A stretch of DNA of 64,000 bases from Bacteroidaceae bacterium. GTDB taxonomy: Bacteria; Bacteroidota; Bacteroidia; Bacteroidales; Muribaculaceae. Made by a program: the position numbers and the translations under genes. Under the pieces are notes generated by a model that was not told the DNA's origin, did no database searches, and saw only the letters and a program-made list of their open reading frames with translations. Location of the stretch: assembly GCA_021768245.1 (NCBI GenBank), contig JAETNO010000001.1, forward strand, positions 186,001 through 250,000, in the 5' to 3' direction. Of the stretch, positions 15,723 to 24,530 are shown one piece after another. Position 1 is the stretch's first letter. Each line of letters begins with the position of its first letter.

Positions 15723-17846
15723 TTATAGTTCGAAGGCATCCACGAATGTAAACTCGGTGGTGATGCGTCGGAATTCCCCACCCTTGCCTTCAGCCACGTT
15801 GATATGGAAATCGTGGGTCGAGTTCATGTTGGAAAGGTTGGAGACATTCTTCTCGAGGTAGTCCTTGACGCCCATGGCGCGCATGAAGGCGAGCTGTTCG
15901 TTCTCCTTGATGCCGTCGCGAGTATTGACACTGATGTTCGTGAGGACATCATTCTTATAGACCGGCTCACTTTCAAACTCACCATATGTGCCGTCATAGG
16001 GGATACCACGCACGATGGGCGAGCCGTCGGCAGTGCCATAAATCTTGACTTTGAGCGTCTTTCCATCCTTAACATACTGAGCGAAATCACCCTCGAAAGC
16101 CTCCTTCACGATTTTAAGCATCGACTGGGCAGCGCCTGACTCGTTGACATGATACTTGCCGGGAGCGAAGTCCTCGGTGACGGAGAAATCGGGGTCAACC
16201 TCATAGGAGAACTTAACGATATAGTTGAGAATCTTGTCGCCATTGACATTGTAGGAAGGCTCGACACGTGAATCCACGGTGATGTTCGTATGTTCGGAAA
16301 TCACGTTCTGCTTCTTGGCCTCATCATAGACCTTACGGCGGATTTCCTGAAGCTTGAGTTCCTCCATCTGCTGCTGTTGGATAATATCGAGCGACACCAC
16401 ATTGTCATCACCCTCCATGAAGCTCAGAGGCACGCGGTCAAGGTTGTCGTAGATGTAGGTCTGACCGTTTTCAGTGTTATGAATCCTGGCATAGACAAGT
16501 TCGAAGCTGTCATTGGCCATGACACCATATTTAGCGTCGGTGAATTGCAGGCTGGATGCATTCTTAAAGGCACCGAGGTCTGCTTCGGGGACGGGAAGGA
16601 AAACCGTAGGCATATTGTCGAAGTCAATGGCGAGGATGCCGTTGCCACGGTCATATTTACCGAGAGCTACATTCGCGGCAGCGAGTGGGTCGCCGGCGAG
16701 ACGGGTCGAAATCTCAGCCTCGAAGAGCTTGCGCTGGGCGGCGCGCGATTCGTCGGTGACACGAGCGCGATATTCCTCCATGGTCTCACCCGGCATCATC
16801 TTCAACCATTCGTTCATCCGCTCGTTGACCTGGTCGGCAATCAACTTGCCGTAGTAAGGCTCGAGTGTAGTCATTCGCTTGGCATTGATGGCATTGAGCG
16901 AGGTATAGGCCATGATGGTATTGCCATGGCTGTCGGGGATGAAAGTCACGTAAGTTACATTTCCATCGTCAATCCTGACATAGTCGCGGTCGTCCTCCTT
17001 GACAAGGTTGACCACGGCTATTATCTCAGGCGAGGTCACCACCGAGATATATTTTCCGTCAAAGTTATAGGCACATGAGATTCCCTGCCCGAGGTCGTCG
17101 AGGGTCTTCTTGATTATGAAGGTGCGGGTATCGTAGATGCTGAGCACACCGTCCTCCGTCAGTATCGCAAGTTCCGTGTCGTCAGGGTTGAAGCAGAAAC
17201 TGTTGACCTTGACTCCGAAATCCCAGGTTTTACGTACTTTCTTGTCCTGAAAGTTAATCACGCTGACCTTGGTGCTGTCGCAGGCCACGAGATAATAGCA
17301 GTTGCCGCTGAGGGCCATCTTATTGACCTCGAAAGGCAGTTCCATTTGGTCGATGGTCTCGTATTTGCGCGGCTCTATTATCTGCAAGCCTTTTGTCGTA
17401 GCTATCAGAATCTTGCGGGCGTCAGGAGTAAAGATTGCGGAGGTAGGATAGCCGATTTTCTTGTTGTTGAACTTATGGACAGGCTCATCCATACCGTTAA
17501 AGCTATAGATTACGGCGTGATTATCCTTCAAAGGTTTCTTTCCTTTGGTCACGACAATATAATTGGCACACGTAGGGTTGATTTCCGAAGAAATCATATG
17601 TTTCTTCTCCGTATTGAAAAAGGGGGTGCCGCCAATCGTGTTGATATGATTGTCGAAAACTCCGAACACGGCAGCCGTATATTTCAACAGTTTCTTTGGT
17701 GTGGTCGGCTGCTTGAAGTTGTATTCAAGTTTCGGGACAACAGGCTCGACGTCGGAAGCCACATCGGCCACGGCATTAAAAGCCGCCCCAAATGACAGTG
17801 AAGCACAAATGCACAGTCTGGTAAGCGTTGAAAGGTTAAATTCCAT
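15723..17846 (-). CDS. Exported WD40-like beta-propeller protein with OmpA-like C-terminus
   Basis: 707 residues from the ATG at 17846, chosen because it opens directly with a signal peptide (LCICASLSFGAAFNAVA). Residues about 40-300 contain repeated blade-like strands (AIFTPDARKILIATTKGLQI, FCFNPDDTELAILTEDGVLS) as in a WD40/YVTN propeller. A central region (about 325-450: MEEYRARVTDE, MPTVFLPVPEADLG) resembles the middle of the adjacent caspase protein. The C-terminus (LKVKIYGTADGSPI, ENEQLAFMRAMGVKDYL) looks like an OmpA-type peptidoglycan-binding fold. It may be a scaffold holding the complex to the wall. Confidence 0.65.
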   Translation of the reverse strand: MEFNLSTLTRLCICASLSFGAAFNAVADVASDVEPVVPKLEYNFKQPTTPKKLLKYTAAVFGVFDNHINTIGGTPFFNTEKKHMISSEINPTCANYIVVTKGKKPLKDNHAVIYSFNGMDEPVHKFNNKKIGYPTSAIFTPDARKILIATTKGLQIIEPRKYETIDQMELPFEVNKMALSGNCYYLVACDSTKVSVINFQDKKVRKTWDFGVKVNSFCFNPDDTELAILTEDGVLSIYDTRTFIIKKTLDDLGQGISCAYNFDGKYISVVTSPEIIAVVNLVKEDDRDYVRIDDGNVTYVTFIPDSHGNTIMAYTSLNAINAKRMTTLEPYYGKLIADQVNERMNEWLKMMPGETMEEYRARVTDESRAAQRKLFEAEISTRLAGDPLAAANVALGKYDRGNGILAIDFDNMPTVFLPVPEADLGAFKNASSLQFTDAKYGVMANDSFELVYARIHNTENGQTYIYDNLDRVPLSFMEGDDNVVSLDIIQQQQMEELKLQEIRRKVYDEAKKQNVISEHTNITVDSRVEPSYNVNGDKILNYIVKFSYEVDPDFSVTEDFAPGKYHVNESGAAQSMLKIVKEAFEGDFAQYVKDGKTLKVKIYGTADGSPIVRGIPYDGTYGEFESEPVYKNDVLTNISVNTRDGIKENEQLAFMRAMGVKDYLEKNVSNLSNMNSTHDFHINVAEGKGGEFRRITTEFTFVDAFEL

Positions 17847-17868
17847 GGTAGTATAGTGTGATTTTATA

Positions 17869-18711
17869 TTATAATGCATGAACGTAGACGGGAAGGTCGG
17901 CATCCGGGACAGGGTTTGTACCACTGGACATAAGCTTCTCGATGTTCTCGACGAGTTCGTCGATATCGAAGAAGCAATGTGTCATAATCAGAACCTGACT
18001 GCAATTCCTGTCAAGGCCCGAGAACTGCTCACGCGAGAGGGACTGGTTCTGGCGGAGGACATAATTACCCGAAGGCTGCCCGAGCTCCGAGATTTCTATC
18101 CCTCCGGTCTGTCCGTTGACTTTAAGCACATTGAAATATACCGGAAAATCAAGCGTATTCTCCACTGAGAATTTCAGTCCGGCCGAATCGGAAGCCGCAT
18201 GTGAAAGTTTCACCGGGAACTTCTCGACAGGAATGTAGCGCGCCATTCTTATGGCACCCAACACCTGCTCACTCAGCTTGGCGGGGTCGACCTGGAAATT
18301 CCGTGCCTCGGGGTCATAGACACCGAGTGAACGGGTGACCATCCCTTTCTCCACATAGACCGTCTCCTTCCCTTTGGAGCCGTTGTGGCTGAAACGGATG
18401 TTGTCGTTTATAGCCTTGGAAGTGTTGACCGCCTGCTGACGGGCATCAATCATTATGCGGGTAGTGGCAAAGCGCCCGGCGGATGTCGATTTAAACAACT
18501 GGGAATTGGATGGATTAAGAATCTCGACGAACCCATCGGAGGGAATGGTGAAAATGTCAGAGCCGTTTATCCTCATGCCCTTTTCAACAGCAATGGGGCG
18601 TCCCGAGCGTTCGATTTTCACGGCACCCTGAAAATCAAAAAGGGAATATTGGGCACTGACAGCCAAAACTGTCAGTATCGGTAACAGTAATGTAAGCACA
18701 AATCGTTTCAT
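17869..18711 (-). CDS. FecR-like exported protein
   Basis: 280 residues with signal peptide (VLTLLLPILTVLAVSAQ). The next part reads like a FecR/PEGA-type beta domain (GAVKIERSGRPIAVEKGMRI, DIFTIPSDGFVEIL). The C-terminal half is mixed, with no enzyme motif. Its start overlaps the CHASE2 gene's stop by 4 nt, so the two are coupled. FecR-like domains next to CHASE2 are a recurring pairing in other phyla. Assignment to the fold is moderate; function is unknown. Confidence 0.55.
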   Translation of the reverse strand: MKRFVLTLLLPILTVLAVSAQYSLFDFQGAVKIERSGRPIAVEKGMRINGSDIFTIPSDGFVEILNPSNSQLFKSTSAGRFATTRIMIDARQQAVNTSKAINDNIRFSHNGSKGKETVYVEKGMVTRSLGVYDPEARNFQVDPAKLSEQVLGAIRMARYIPVEKFPVKLSHAASDSAGLKFSVENTLDFPVYFNVLKVNGQTGGIEISELGQPSGNYVLRQNQSLSREQFSGLDRNCSQVLIMTHCFFDIDELVENIEKLMSSGTNPVPDADLPVYVHAL

Positions 18712-19873
18712 CTTGGATTGAAGATTTTAAGTTTCGGTATTGAAAAGGCCTTCAGTTTCGGAATCGCAAGCGCGACAAGATTCTCGATTCCTGTCCAGAA
18801 ATCGCTCGCGAGAAGGCCGAAAGTTATCATAAGCAACGAATAGGAGAAGTTGACGATAAGACTGTGGCGGATAAAAAGATCGTAACCGTAGCGTATGGTG
18901 AGATAAAGGATAAAAATCTGGAATATGCGCATCACGACGCCCTTCACCCCCGAGGGGATGAACTGGCTTATGGCTATTACCATATAACAGAAAAGGAAAG
19001 CAATCACCCAGTTCCAATATTTGTTGAGCTTATAGAAATAGCTCTCATTGATTATTGTGGAGATGGCGTGGGCATGGATTGTCACCCCAGTCATTGCCGA
19101 TTTGACGGGAGTGACATGCAAATCCTCCTGGCCGCTGAGCGAACCGAGAAGGATTATTTTATCCTCAAGCTCGGGGGCCCTGTCGGCAAGCTCTTCGGGC
19201 TGCATGGTAAGATATGTACGTGAACAGAAGTTAATCACCTCTTCCCTATTGCCACGCAGCATAAGCTTCTCGGCAGCGAAGGGGTCGGCAATACGGGTGA
19301 CGGCAAGCGCGAAAGAGGGGATGTCAGAAGTTCCATCGGGATAACTCACCCGAAACTCCCTGATTGTGGCATCACGTCGTGTGGTAGGGAAATTTATGGC
19401 CCCGAATGACGCGTCTTTCAACGAATCAGCGAAAAATGTCTGACGGTCAACCTTGAAGCTCTTTCCGGCATCATCACTGCCGACAGATTCAGCCAATATG
19501 AGATTGGGGCATGAGGCCACAGCCTGAATGAGGTGGCTATCATCCTCACGCGGAGTCTCAAAAACAACATCAAGCCCCACCGCCCTGGGCGAGCAGAGGG
19601 AAACTATGTCAAGAATGTTGGCGATTTCCTCACGTCCACAATCACCGATATCAATGATTACGATATCCTTGTCGAGCGTGCGCACATGGCGACTATCAGC
19701 AACATGATTATAGAAATCATTGATTGTGAAGTCATTACGTTCGGGGGGGGGGTAGATATCATCTGTGCCGCAGAGAAAGTGAGCGGGCTGAGCAGGATGC
19801 ACGAAAGGGCAAAAGCCAACAGGGTTATCCCCAAGGCCTTCAACAATTTCTTATGTGTGCACCGCAATTTCAT
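18708..19873 (-). CDS. CHASE2-domain membrane protein, reading frame broken at a C10 tract
   Basis: The N-terminal membrane anchor (KLLKALGITLLAFALSCILL) is encoded from the ATG at 19873 in one frame. The rest (IYPPPERNDFTINDFYNHVA onward) is in another frame. They meet at ten consecutive C on the coding strand (19743-19752). Eleven or eight C would give one continuous protein of about 388 residues. The downstream part is a CHASE2 extracytoplasmic sensor (DKDIVIIDIGD, PRAVGLDVVFETPR, DKIILLGSLSGQEDLHVTPV), followed by three C-terminal membrane helices and no output domain. It heads the caspase operon. Either a phase-variable gene or a sequencing/assembly error. Confidence 0.75.
19743..19752. 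repeat. Homopolymer tract of ten G (ten C on the coding strand)
   Basis: I noticed no comparable G or C run elsewhere in the window. It lies exactly at the frame break of the CHASE2 gene, just after the membrane anchor, a position where slipped-strand changes would switch the protein on or off. Confidence 0.9.
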
Positions 19874-19999
19874 GGTCAACTTTCCAACGTGACGATTCAT
19901 TCAAAAACTTTATAAACACACAACCCTACGGCTATTCTAAAAGACCGCACGTCAACATACGACAGTCAGTTTGTCGGAACAAAGGAATCCCAACAGATG

Positions 20000-20007
20000 C
20001 AAATTTA
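20000..20007 (-). promoter_or_regulatory. -7 box upstream of the CHASE2 operon
   Basis: TAAATTTG on the minus strand, 127 nt before the proposed start and 59 nt after the NUDIX stop. No good -33 element at normal spacing. It would drive the whole minus-strand cluster independently of the NUDIX gene. Confidence 0.45.
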
Positions 20008-20065
20008 TGTATTTTTTTCGAAATTAGCGGTGTTCCCTACGACAATTTTTTGACGGACAGGCAAA

Positions 20066-20653
20066 TTATTGACCCTTGAGGGCGAAGTATTTCCAAAGGG
20101 GAGCTGCCATGAGCGCCTGTTTCATACGATCAGACGCAAGGAGCTCACGGACCTCATCCTCGGTAAGGATTTCAACTTTTATGTCCTCGGTCTCGTCGAG
20201 ATGCTGCTGAGCCATCCTTACGACCCCCCTTGCGATAAAACTATAGCTGAGATTGTTCTGGCTGCCGGGGTTGGCACAGAGCACCATATTAAGTTCCCAT
20301 TCCCCTCCGCCAAAGCCGGTTTCCTCAAGCAGTTCGCGCTTGGCAGCTTCAAGAGGGCTCTCCCCTTCCTCAGCCACGCCGGCACACAACTCGGTCTCCA
20401 CTACCCCGAGCCCGTGGCGATACTGCTTAACCATCACGAATTTACCATCGTCGGTAATGGCAATCACGTTAATCCAGGTGGGATATTCAAGCACATAATA
20501 TTCGGGATGGACCGTACCGTTGGGCAGACGCACTGTGTCGCGACGCACTGTGAGCCAAGGGCGACGGAAAAGATATTCGCTGTTTTCTACCGTCCATTTC
20601 ATATCGTCGTCCGCGCCGACCGACGGACGCATATTATCATTATTTTCATTCAT
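20066..20653 (-). CDS. NUDIX hydrolase, ADP-ribose pyrophosphatase type
   Basis: 195 residues, cytosolic. The Nudix box is complete (GVAEEGESPLEAAKRELLEE then TGF, near 92-114), giving the metal-binding Glu residues. The upstream strand YVLEYPTWINVIAITDDGKF and VKQYRHGLG are typical of ADP-ribose/nucleotide-sugar hydrolases. It likely hydrolyses ADP-ribose or a related diphosphate; the substrate is inferred. It lies 60 nt after RecQ on the same strand. Confidence 0.88.
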   Translation of the reverse strand: MNENNDNMRPSVGADDDMKWTVENSEYLFRRPWLTVRRDTVRLPNGTVHPEYYVLEYPTWINVIAITDDGKFVMVKQYRHGLGVVETELCAGVAEEGESPLEAAKRELLEETGFGGGEWELNMVLCANPGSQNNLSYSFIARGVVRMAQQHLDETEDIKVEILTEDEVRELLASDRMKQALMAAPLWKYFALKGQ

Positions 20654-20713
20654 AGCAGGAGGATATTTAAGAGCTTTATAATTCTAAACGTTTAAAACCT
20701 CGTGATGTATATT

Positions 20714-22870
20714 TTATGGCATGTTTGATTTCTGTCGAAGGAGGAAATCGCTTATGGCAAGCGCCACCGACGGCAGGCCGTCGGGCATTTCGGAGGAGAG
20801 GATATCATACATTGTATCAGGATGCTCGCGGGCCACGCTCATCACTCTCAGATATTGCTCGCGGGTAATCACCGACGAGAAATCAGTCAGCCTGTCCTGA
20901 CGGATGAGCGCAACGATATGGCTGTAGACAGTCCGAGTTTTTATCCCTTTCGTCTCCGCTATCGAGGCCACATCGTAGCCGGAATTGAGCAGTAGGAGTG
21001 TTTCTTCATGCGAAAGACCGGTGCCGAGCGATTCGCTTATGCCCTTGAACTTACGGATTGCCATGACGAATGGTTTCCAGTATTTGACGGTCTTCTTCTC
21101 CCCGACACCCTCAACCCGGGAGAAAGCCTCCATGTCGGTAGGCTCCACTCGCACCATTTCAAGAAGGGTCTTGTCGGAGAAGACAATATAGGGAGGCACC
21201 TGCTCCTTCCGAGCGAGCTTAAGACGCACTTCCTTCAGTTCTATCAGCAGTCTCTCTGCCGGTTTCAATTCAGGTTCAACGGTCTCAGCGCGTTTGCGAC
21301 CCGACTTGCGACGCTCAGGCTCCTTATATTTCGCAAGTGTGACCTCTGAACGCTCCCTGAGGACTGTGGCTCCATAGGGGGTAACTTTAAGATGGTTGTT
21401 CTCATTGTAGGCTATGTCAACGAGTCCGAGCTGAATCAGCTGCGACAGATAGCTGTTCCATTCAGGGTAGCTGAGGTCGCGCCCGGCCCCGTAGGTCTTT
21501 ATGCGGTTATAGCCTTTCTCAATCAAATCCTGACGGGAAGCCCCGCGCAATATGTCGATGATCATTGAGAAGCCAGCCTCGCCGTTGACGCGGATAATGG
21601 CACTCAGAGCCTTCTGGGCAACCACGGTCCCGTCCATCCGTTCGGGAGGGTTCAGACAGACGTCGCAGTTGCCGCAGTCATGGGTCATGGTCTCATTGAA
21701 ATAGCTGAGCAGGATGCGGCGACGGCAAAGGGAGGATTCGGAATATTCCTGCATGCGCTTCAGCTTCTCGGCGTTGAGCGCTTTCTGCCCGCTTTCGTCG
21801 ACGAATGACTGGAGGGCAATGACATCGGCATAGGAATAGAACATCAAGGCTTCGGCCTTGACACCGTCGCGGCCCGCACGGCCTATCTCCTGATAGTAGC
21901 TCTCGATATTACGGGGCATATTGTTGTGGACCACCCACCGTATATTGCTCTTGTCGATACCCATGCCGAAAGCCACCGTGGCGCATACCACCTGGACATC
22001 GCCGTTTATGAAACGGTCCTGCGCGATATTACGTTCAGTGGTGGAAAGACCCGCATGATAGACCACCGAACGGTAGCCACGCGCCAGCAGCTCGGAGTTG
22101 ATTGATTCGGCTGTGCGACGGCTAAGACAGTAGACTATACCCGAATCGTGGCTGTAGCGGTCAATCAGCGACGTTATGTAGCTTAGCCTGCGGCTATTAC
22201 CGGGATTGCCGACAACCCGCAGGGAGATGTTTGGACGGTCGAAAGAGCCGATAAAGAGCTTAGGATTCTCAAGGCGGAGCTGCGTGGCTATGTCCTCGCG
22301 GGTCAGACGGTCGGCCGTCGCCGTAAGGGCCATAACCGGAACCGAGGGGAAGAGCTCCTTCAGGCGTGAAAGCCCCGTGTAGGCGGGACGGAAATCATGG
22401 CCCCACTGCGAGATGCAATGGGCCTCGTCGACCGCTATGAGATTTATCCGGAGGTCGCGCGACCATCGGTCAAGTTCGAGCAGCAGACGCTCGGGTGAGA
22501 TATAGAGCAGTTTTATGCGTCCGCTGAAAAGACGCTCCATGATGTCGCGGTTTTCGGCGTCGGTCTGCATGGAGTTGACAGCCGCAGCGGGGATACCGTT
22601 AGATATCAGGGCTGTCACCTGGTCTTTCATCAGTGCGATGAGGGGAGAAATCACGATTGTCACACCGCCATCGGCAAGGAGCGCCGGAATCTGATAGCAT
22701 ATCGACTTCCCTCCGCCAGTAGGCATAAGCACCACGCAGTCGCTTCCCGACGCGACGGTGGATATTATGTCAAATTGCAGGGGGCGGAACTCGCTGTAGC
22801 CATAGAAGCGACGCAAGAGTGAAAGGGCCCGTTCCTTTATATCAAGCATTTTCGGTTGAAAAATTTTCAT
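20714..22870 (-). CDS. recQ: ATP-dependent DNA helicase RecQ
   Basis: 718 residues, 3'-5' DNA helicase for recombination and replication-fork repair. Visible in order: Walker A LMPTGGGKSICYQ near 50, DEAH box AVDEAHCISQWGHDFRP near 145, motif VI QEIGRAGRDG near 330, the zinc Cys cluster (CRRRILLSYF then DCGNCDVC near 380-405), a RQC winged helix and an HRDC domain (ARKEQVPPYIVFSDKTLLEM). A C-terminal HTH_40-like segment follows (HEETLLLLNSGYDVASIAE). Only 6 nt separate it from the preceding WcaJ-like gene, so they are probably cotranscribed. Confidence 0.95.
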   Translation of the reverse strand: MKIFQPKMLDIKERALSLLRRFYGYSEFRPLQFDIISTVASGSDCVVLMPTGGGKSICYQIPALLADGGVTIVISPLIALMKDQVTALISNGIPAAAVNSMQTDAENRDIMERLFSGRIKLLYISPERLLLELDRWSRDLRINLIAVDEAHCISQWGHDFRPAYTGLSRLKELFPSVPVMALTATADRLTREDIATQLRLENPKLFIGSFDRPNISLRVVGNPGNSRRLSYITSLIDRYSHDSGIVYCLSRRTAESINSELLARGYRSVVYHAGLSTTERNIAQDRFINGDVQVVCATVAFGMGIDKSNIRWVVHNNMPRNIESYYQEIGRAGRDGVKAEALMFYSYADVIALQSFVDESGQKALNAEKLKRMQEYSESSLCRRRILLSYFNETMTHDCGNCDVCLNPPERMDGTVVAQKALSAIIRVNGEAGFSMIIDILRGASRQDLIEKGYNRIKTYGAGRDLSYPEWNSYLSQLIQLGLVDIAYNENNHLKVTPYGATVLRERSEVTLAKYKEPERRKSGRKRAETVEPELKPAERLLIELKEVRLKLARKEQVPPYIVFSDKTLLEMVRVEPTDMEAFSRVEGVGEKKTVKYWKPFVMAIRKFKGISESLGTGLSHEETLLLLNSGYDVASIAETKGIKTRTVYSHIVALIRQDRLTDFSSVITREQYLRVMSVAREHPDTMYDILSSEMPDGLPSVALAISDFLLRQKSNMP

Positions 22871-22876
22871 GCGTTC

Positions 22877-24262
22877 TCAGAAAGCGTTCTCATCCTTGCT
22901 GAACACTCCGAGCACGGTGCTGACGATTATCTTCATATCGAGCAGGAATGACCAATGCTCGATGTACCATATGTCGTGTTCCACGCGCTTCTCCATCTGC
23001 CATAGCTCCTCGGTCTGCCCGCGATAACCACGCACCTGCGCCCAGCCGGTGATGCCCGGCTTTATCAGGTGGCGCACCATATACTGGCCTATCAGGCGGC
23101 GATAGTCCTCGGTATGTTTCAGCATGTGGGGACGTGGCCCTACAATCGACATGTCGCCCATGAACACGTTTATAAACTGCGGAAGCTCATCGAGGCTTGT
23201 GCGACGCAGGAAATCTCCCAACTTGGTTTTGCGAGGGTCGTGCTCACTCGCCTGCAGAGTGTCGGCCTGAGCGTTGACCTTCATGGTGCGGAATTTCCAG
23301 CAGAGGAAATCGCGCCCTTTGTAGCCCGTGCGCATCTGTTTGAAGAACACAGGACCCGGGGAGCTAAGCTTGATGGCGATTGCTATAGGGATGAATATCA
23401 CAGGGGACACCACGAGGAAGGCCGAAGAGAAAAGCAAGTCAAAGCTTCGCTTCATTATGCGGTTGACGCTCCGCTCAAGCGGATTGTTTCTCACCTCAAG
23501 CACCGGAATCTGCCCTATGGCATCAAGGCGGAACTTACGCGTCAGATATGGCGAAATCTGTGGCACATAGTGGAATTTCACCATGTGCTTCTCGCATATG
23601 CCGAGTATGAGCTGGATAGCCTCGCGGTTCTCGCCGGTGATGGTATAGAATATCTCGTCCGTCTGATTGTTCACCACAAAATCCTCCAGACGGTCGAGAG
23701 TTCCGATATAGAGTTCCTTCTCGCTGAACGATGGGGGACAGTATATGTCGAAGAAACCCTGACAGCGATAGCCGAAACCCGGGTCAGATTTCATCTCGAA
23801 CAGAAGGCGTTCGGCTGTGGGACTGCAGCCTACAACCACCACCCTCGTGTAGCTCCTGCCGTTGCGGCGGTAGCGTTTCAGAAGGCTGTGGGACAGGAGC
23901 CACCACAAAGAAAGGAGAAGGATTGAAATCCCGTAGAACTCCACAAACACCTGCCACGGGATGGAGTCGAGTTCCATCAGGTAGAGAAGGCATATAAAGG
24001 CAAGCGCATGGGAGCCTCCGGCCTGAAGGGCCACGAGGACGAGGCGGTCCATCGGCAGAGCACGTACCTTATGGATTTTCCCTACACGGCGCGCCACAGG
24101 GATATATGCGATGTTGAGCAGCAACCACACCAGACGTCCATGGATTTCAGGGACATCGGGATTCATAAAGGTCACGACAAAAAAGACCACGTTGAGAATC
24201 ACGAAGTCAACCAAGGTCAAGGCCCTGTGGAAATATCTGCTGTGTCGGTTTTTTGCCGTCAT
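22877..24262 (-). CDS. Polyprenyl-phosphate glycosyl-1-phosphate transferase (WcaJ/EpsE family)
   Basis: 461 residues. Four N-terminal membrane helices, a Rossmann-like CoA-binding region (RVVVVGCSPTAERLLFEMKS), a re-entrant hydrophobic helix, then the bacterial sugar transferase domain. That domain has the motifs KLSSPGPVFFKQMRTGYKGR, FRTMKVNAQ, RRTSLDELPQFINVFMGDMS and VGPRPHML. It starts exopolysaccharide or capsule repeat units by transferring sugar-1-phosphate to undecaprenyl phosphate. The only neighbouring gene in the unit is recQ; no capsule cluster is in the window. The sugar is unknown. Confidence 0.9.
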   Translation of the reverse strand: MTAKNRHSRYFHRALTLVDFVILNVVFFVVTFMNPDVPEIHGRLVWLLLNIAYIPVARRVGKIHKVRALPMDRLVLVALQAGGSHALAFICLLYLMELDSIPWQVFVEFYGISILLLSLWWLLSHSLLKRYRRNGRSYTRVVVVGCSPTAERLLFEMKSDPGFGYRCQGFFDIYCPPSFSEKELYIGTLDRLEDFVVNNQTDEIFYTITGENREAIQLILGICEKHMVKFHYVPQISPYLTRKFRLDAIGQIPVLEVRNNPLERSVNRIMKRSFDLLFSSAFLVVSPVIFIPIAIAIKLSSPGPVFFKQMRTGYKGRDFLCWKFRTMKVNAQADTLQASEHDPRKTKLGDFLRRTSLDELPQFINVFMGDMSIVGPRPHMLKHTEDYRRLIGQYMVRHLIKPGITGWAQVRGYRGQTEELWQMEKRVEHDIWYIEHWSFLLDMKIIVSTVLGVFSKDENAF

Positions 24263-24448
24263 AGTCGATGCCGGGATATCGGTTCACACAAAGTCACCCC
24301 ATAATCAGGTATCTTTATATTATATAAATCGTAGAGCTACCCTTAAATATTGTGAAGAGGGCTTAGAAATTGTGAATTTTTATCAGATTACGGTTCAGAG
24401 TATGTTTGGATTCAAGAAACTGTTGAAATATACTCTCAGAGGGAAAGT

Positions 24449-24478
24449 GAAGCCGGAGGCCATATCGCTTCCGGCTTC
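24449..24478. terminator. Hairpin between the WcaJ-like and DUF349 genes
   Basis: 9-bp stem GAAGCCGGA (24449-24457) and TCCGGCTTC (24470-24478). T tracts on both sides are poor, so this is a weak terminator for the minus-strand DUF349 gene or an RNA processing hairpin. The rest of 24263-24530 shows no supported gene. Confidence 0.45.
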
Positions 24479-24530
24479 ATCTATTCGTTCAGCGGGGAAA
24501 GTCAGTAAACGGTTCCCGCCTGATTATAGC

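Noticed and set aside
16290..17078. 262-codon plus-strand ORF inside the propeller gene
   Set aside because: Antisense shadow caused by codon bias.
23069..23926. 285-codon plus-strand ORF inside the WcaJ-like gene
   Set aside because: Antisense shadow; the sugar transferase motifs on the minus strand are unmistakable.
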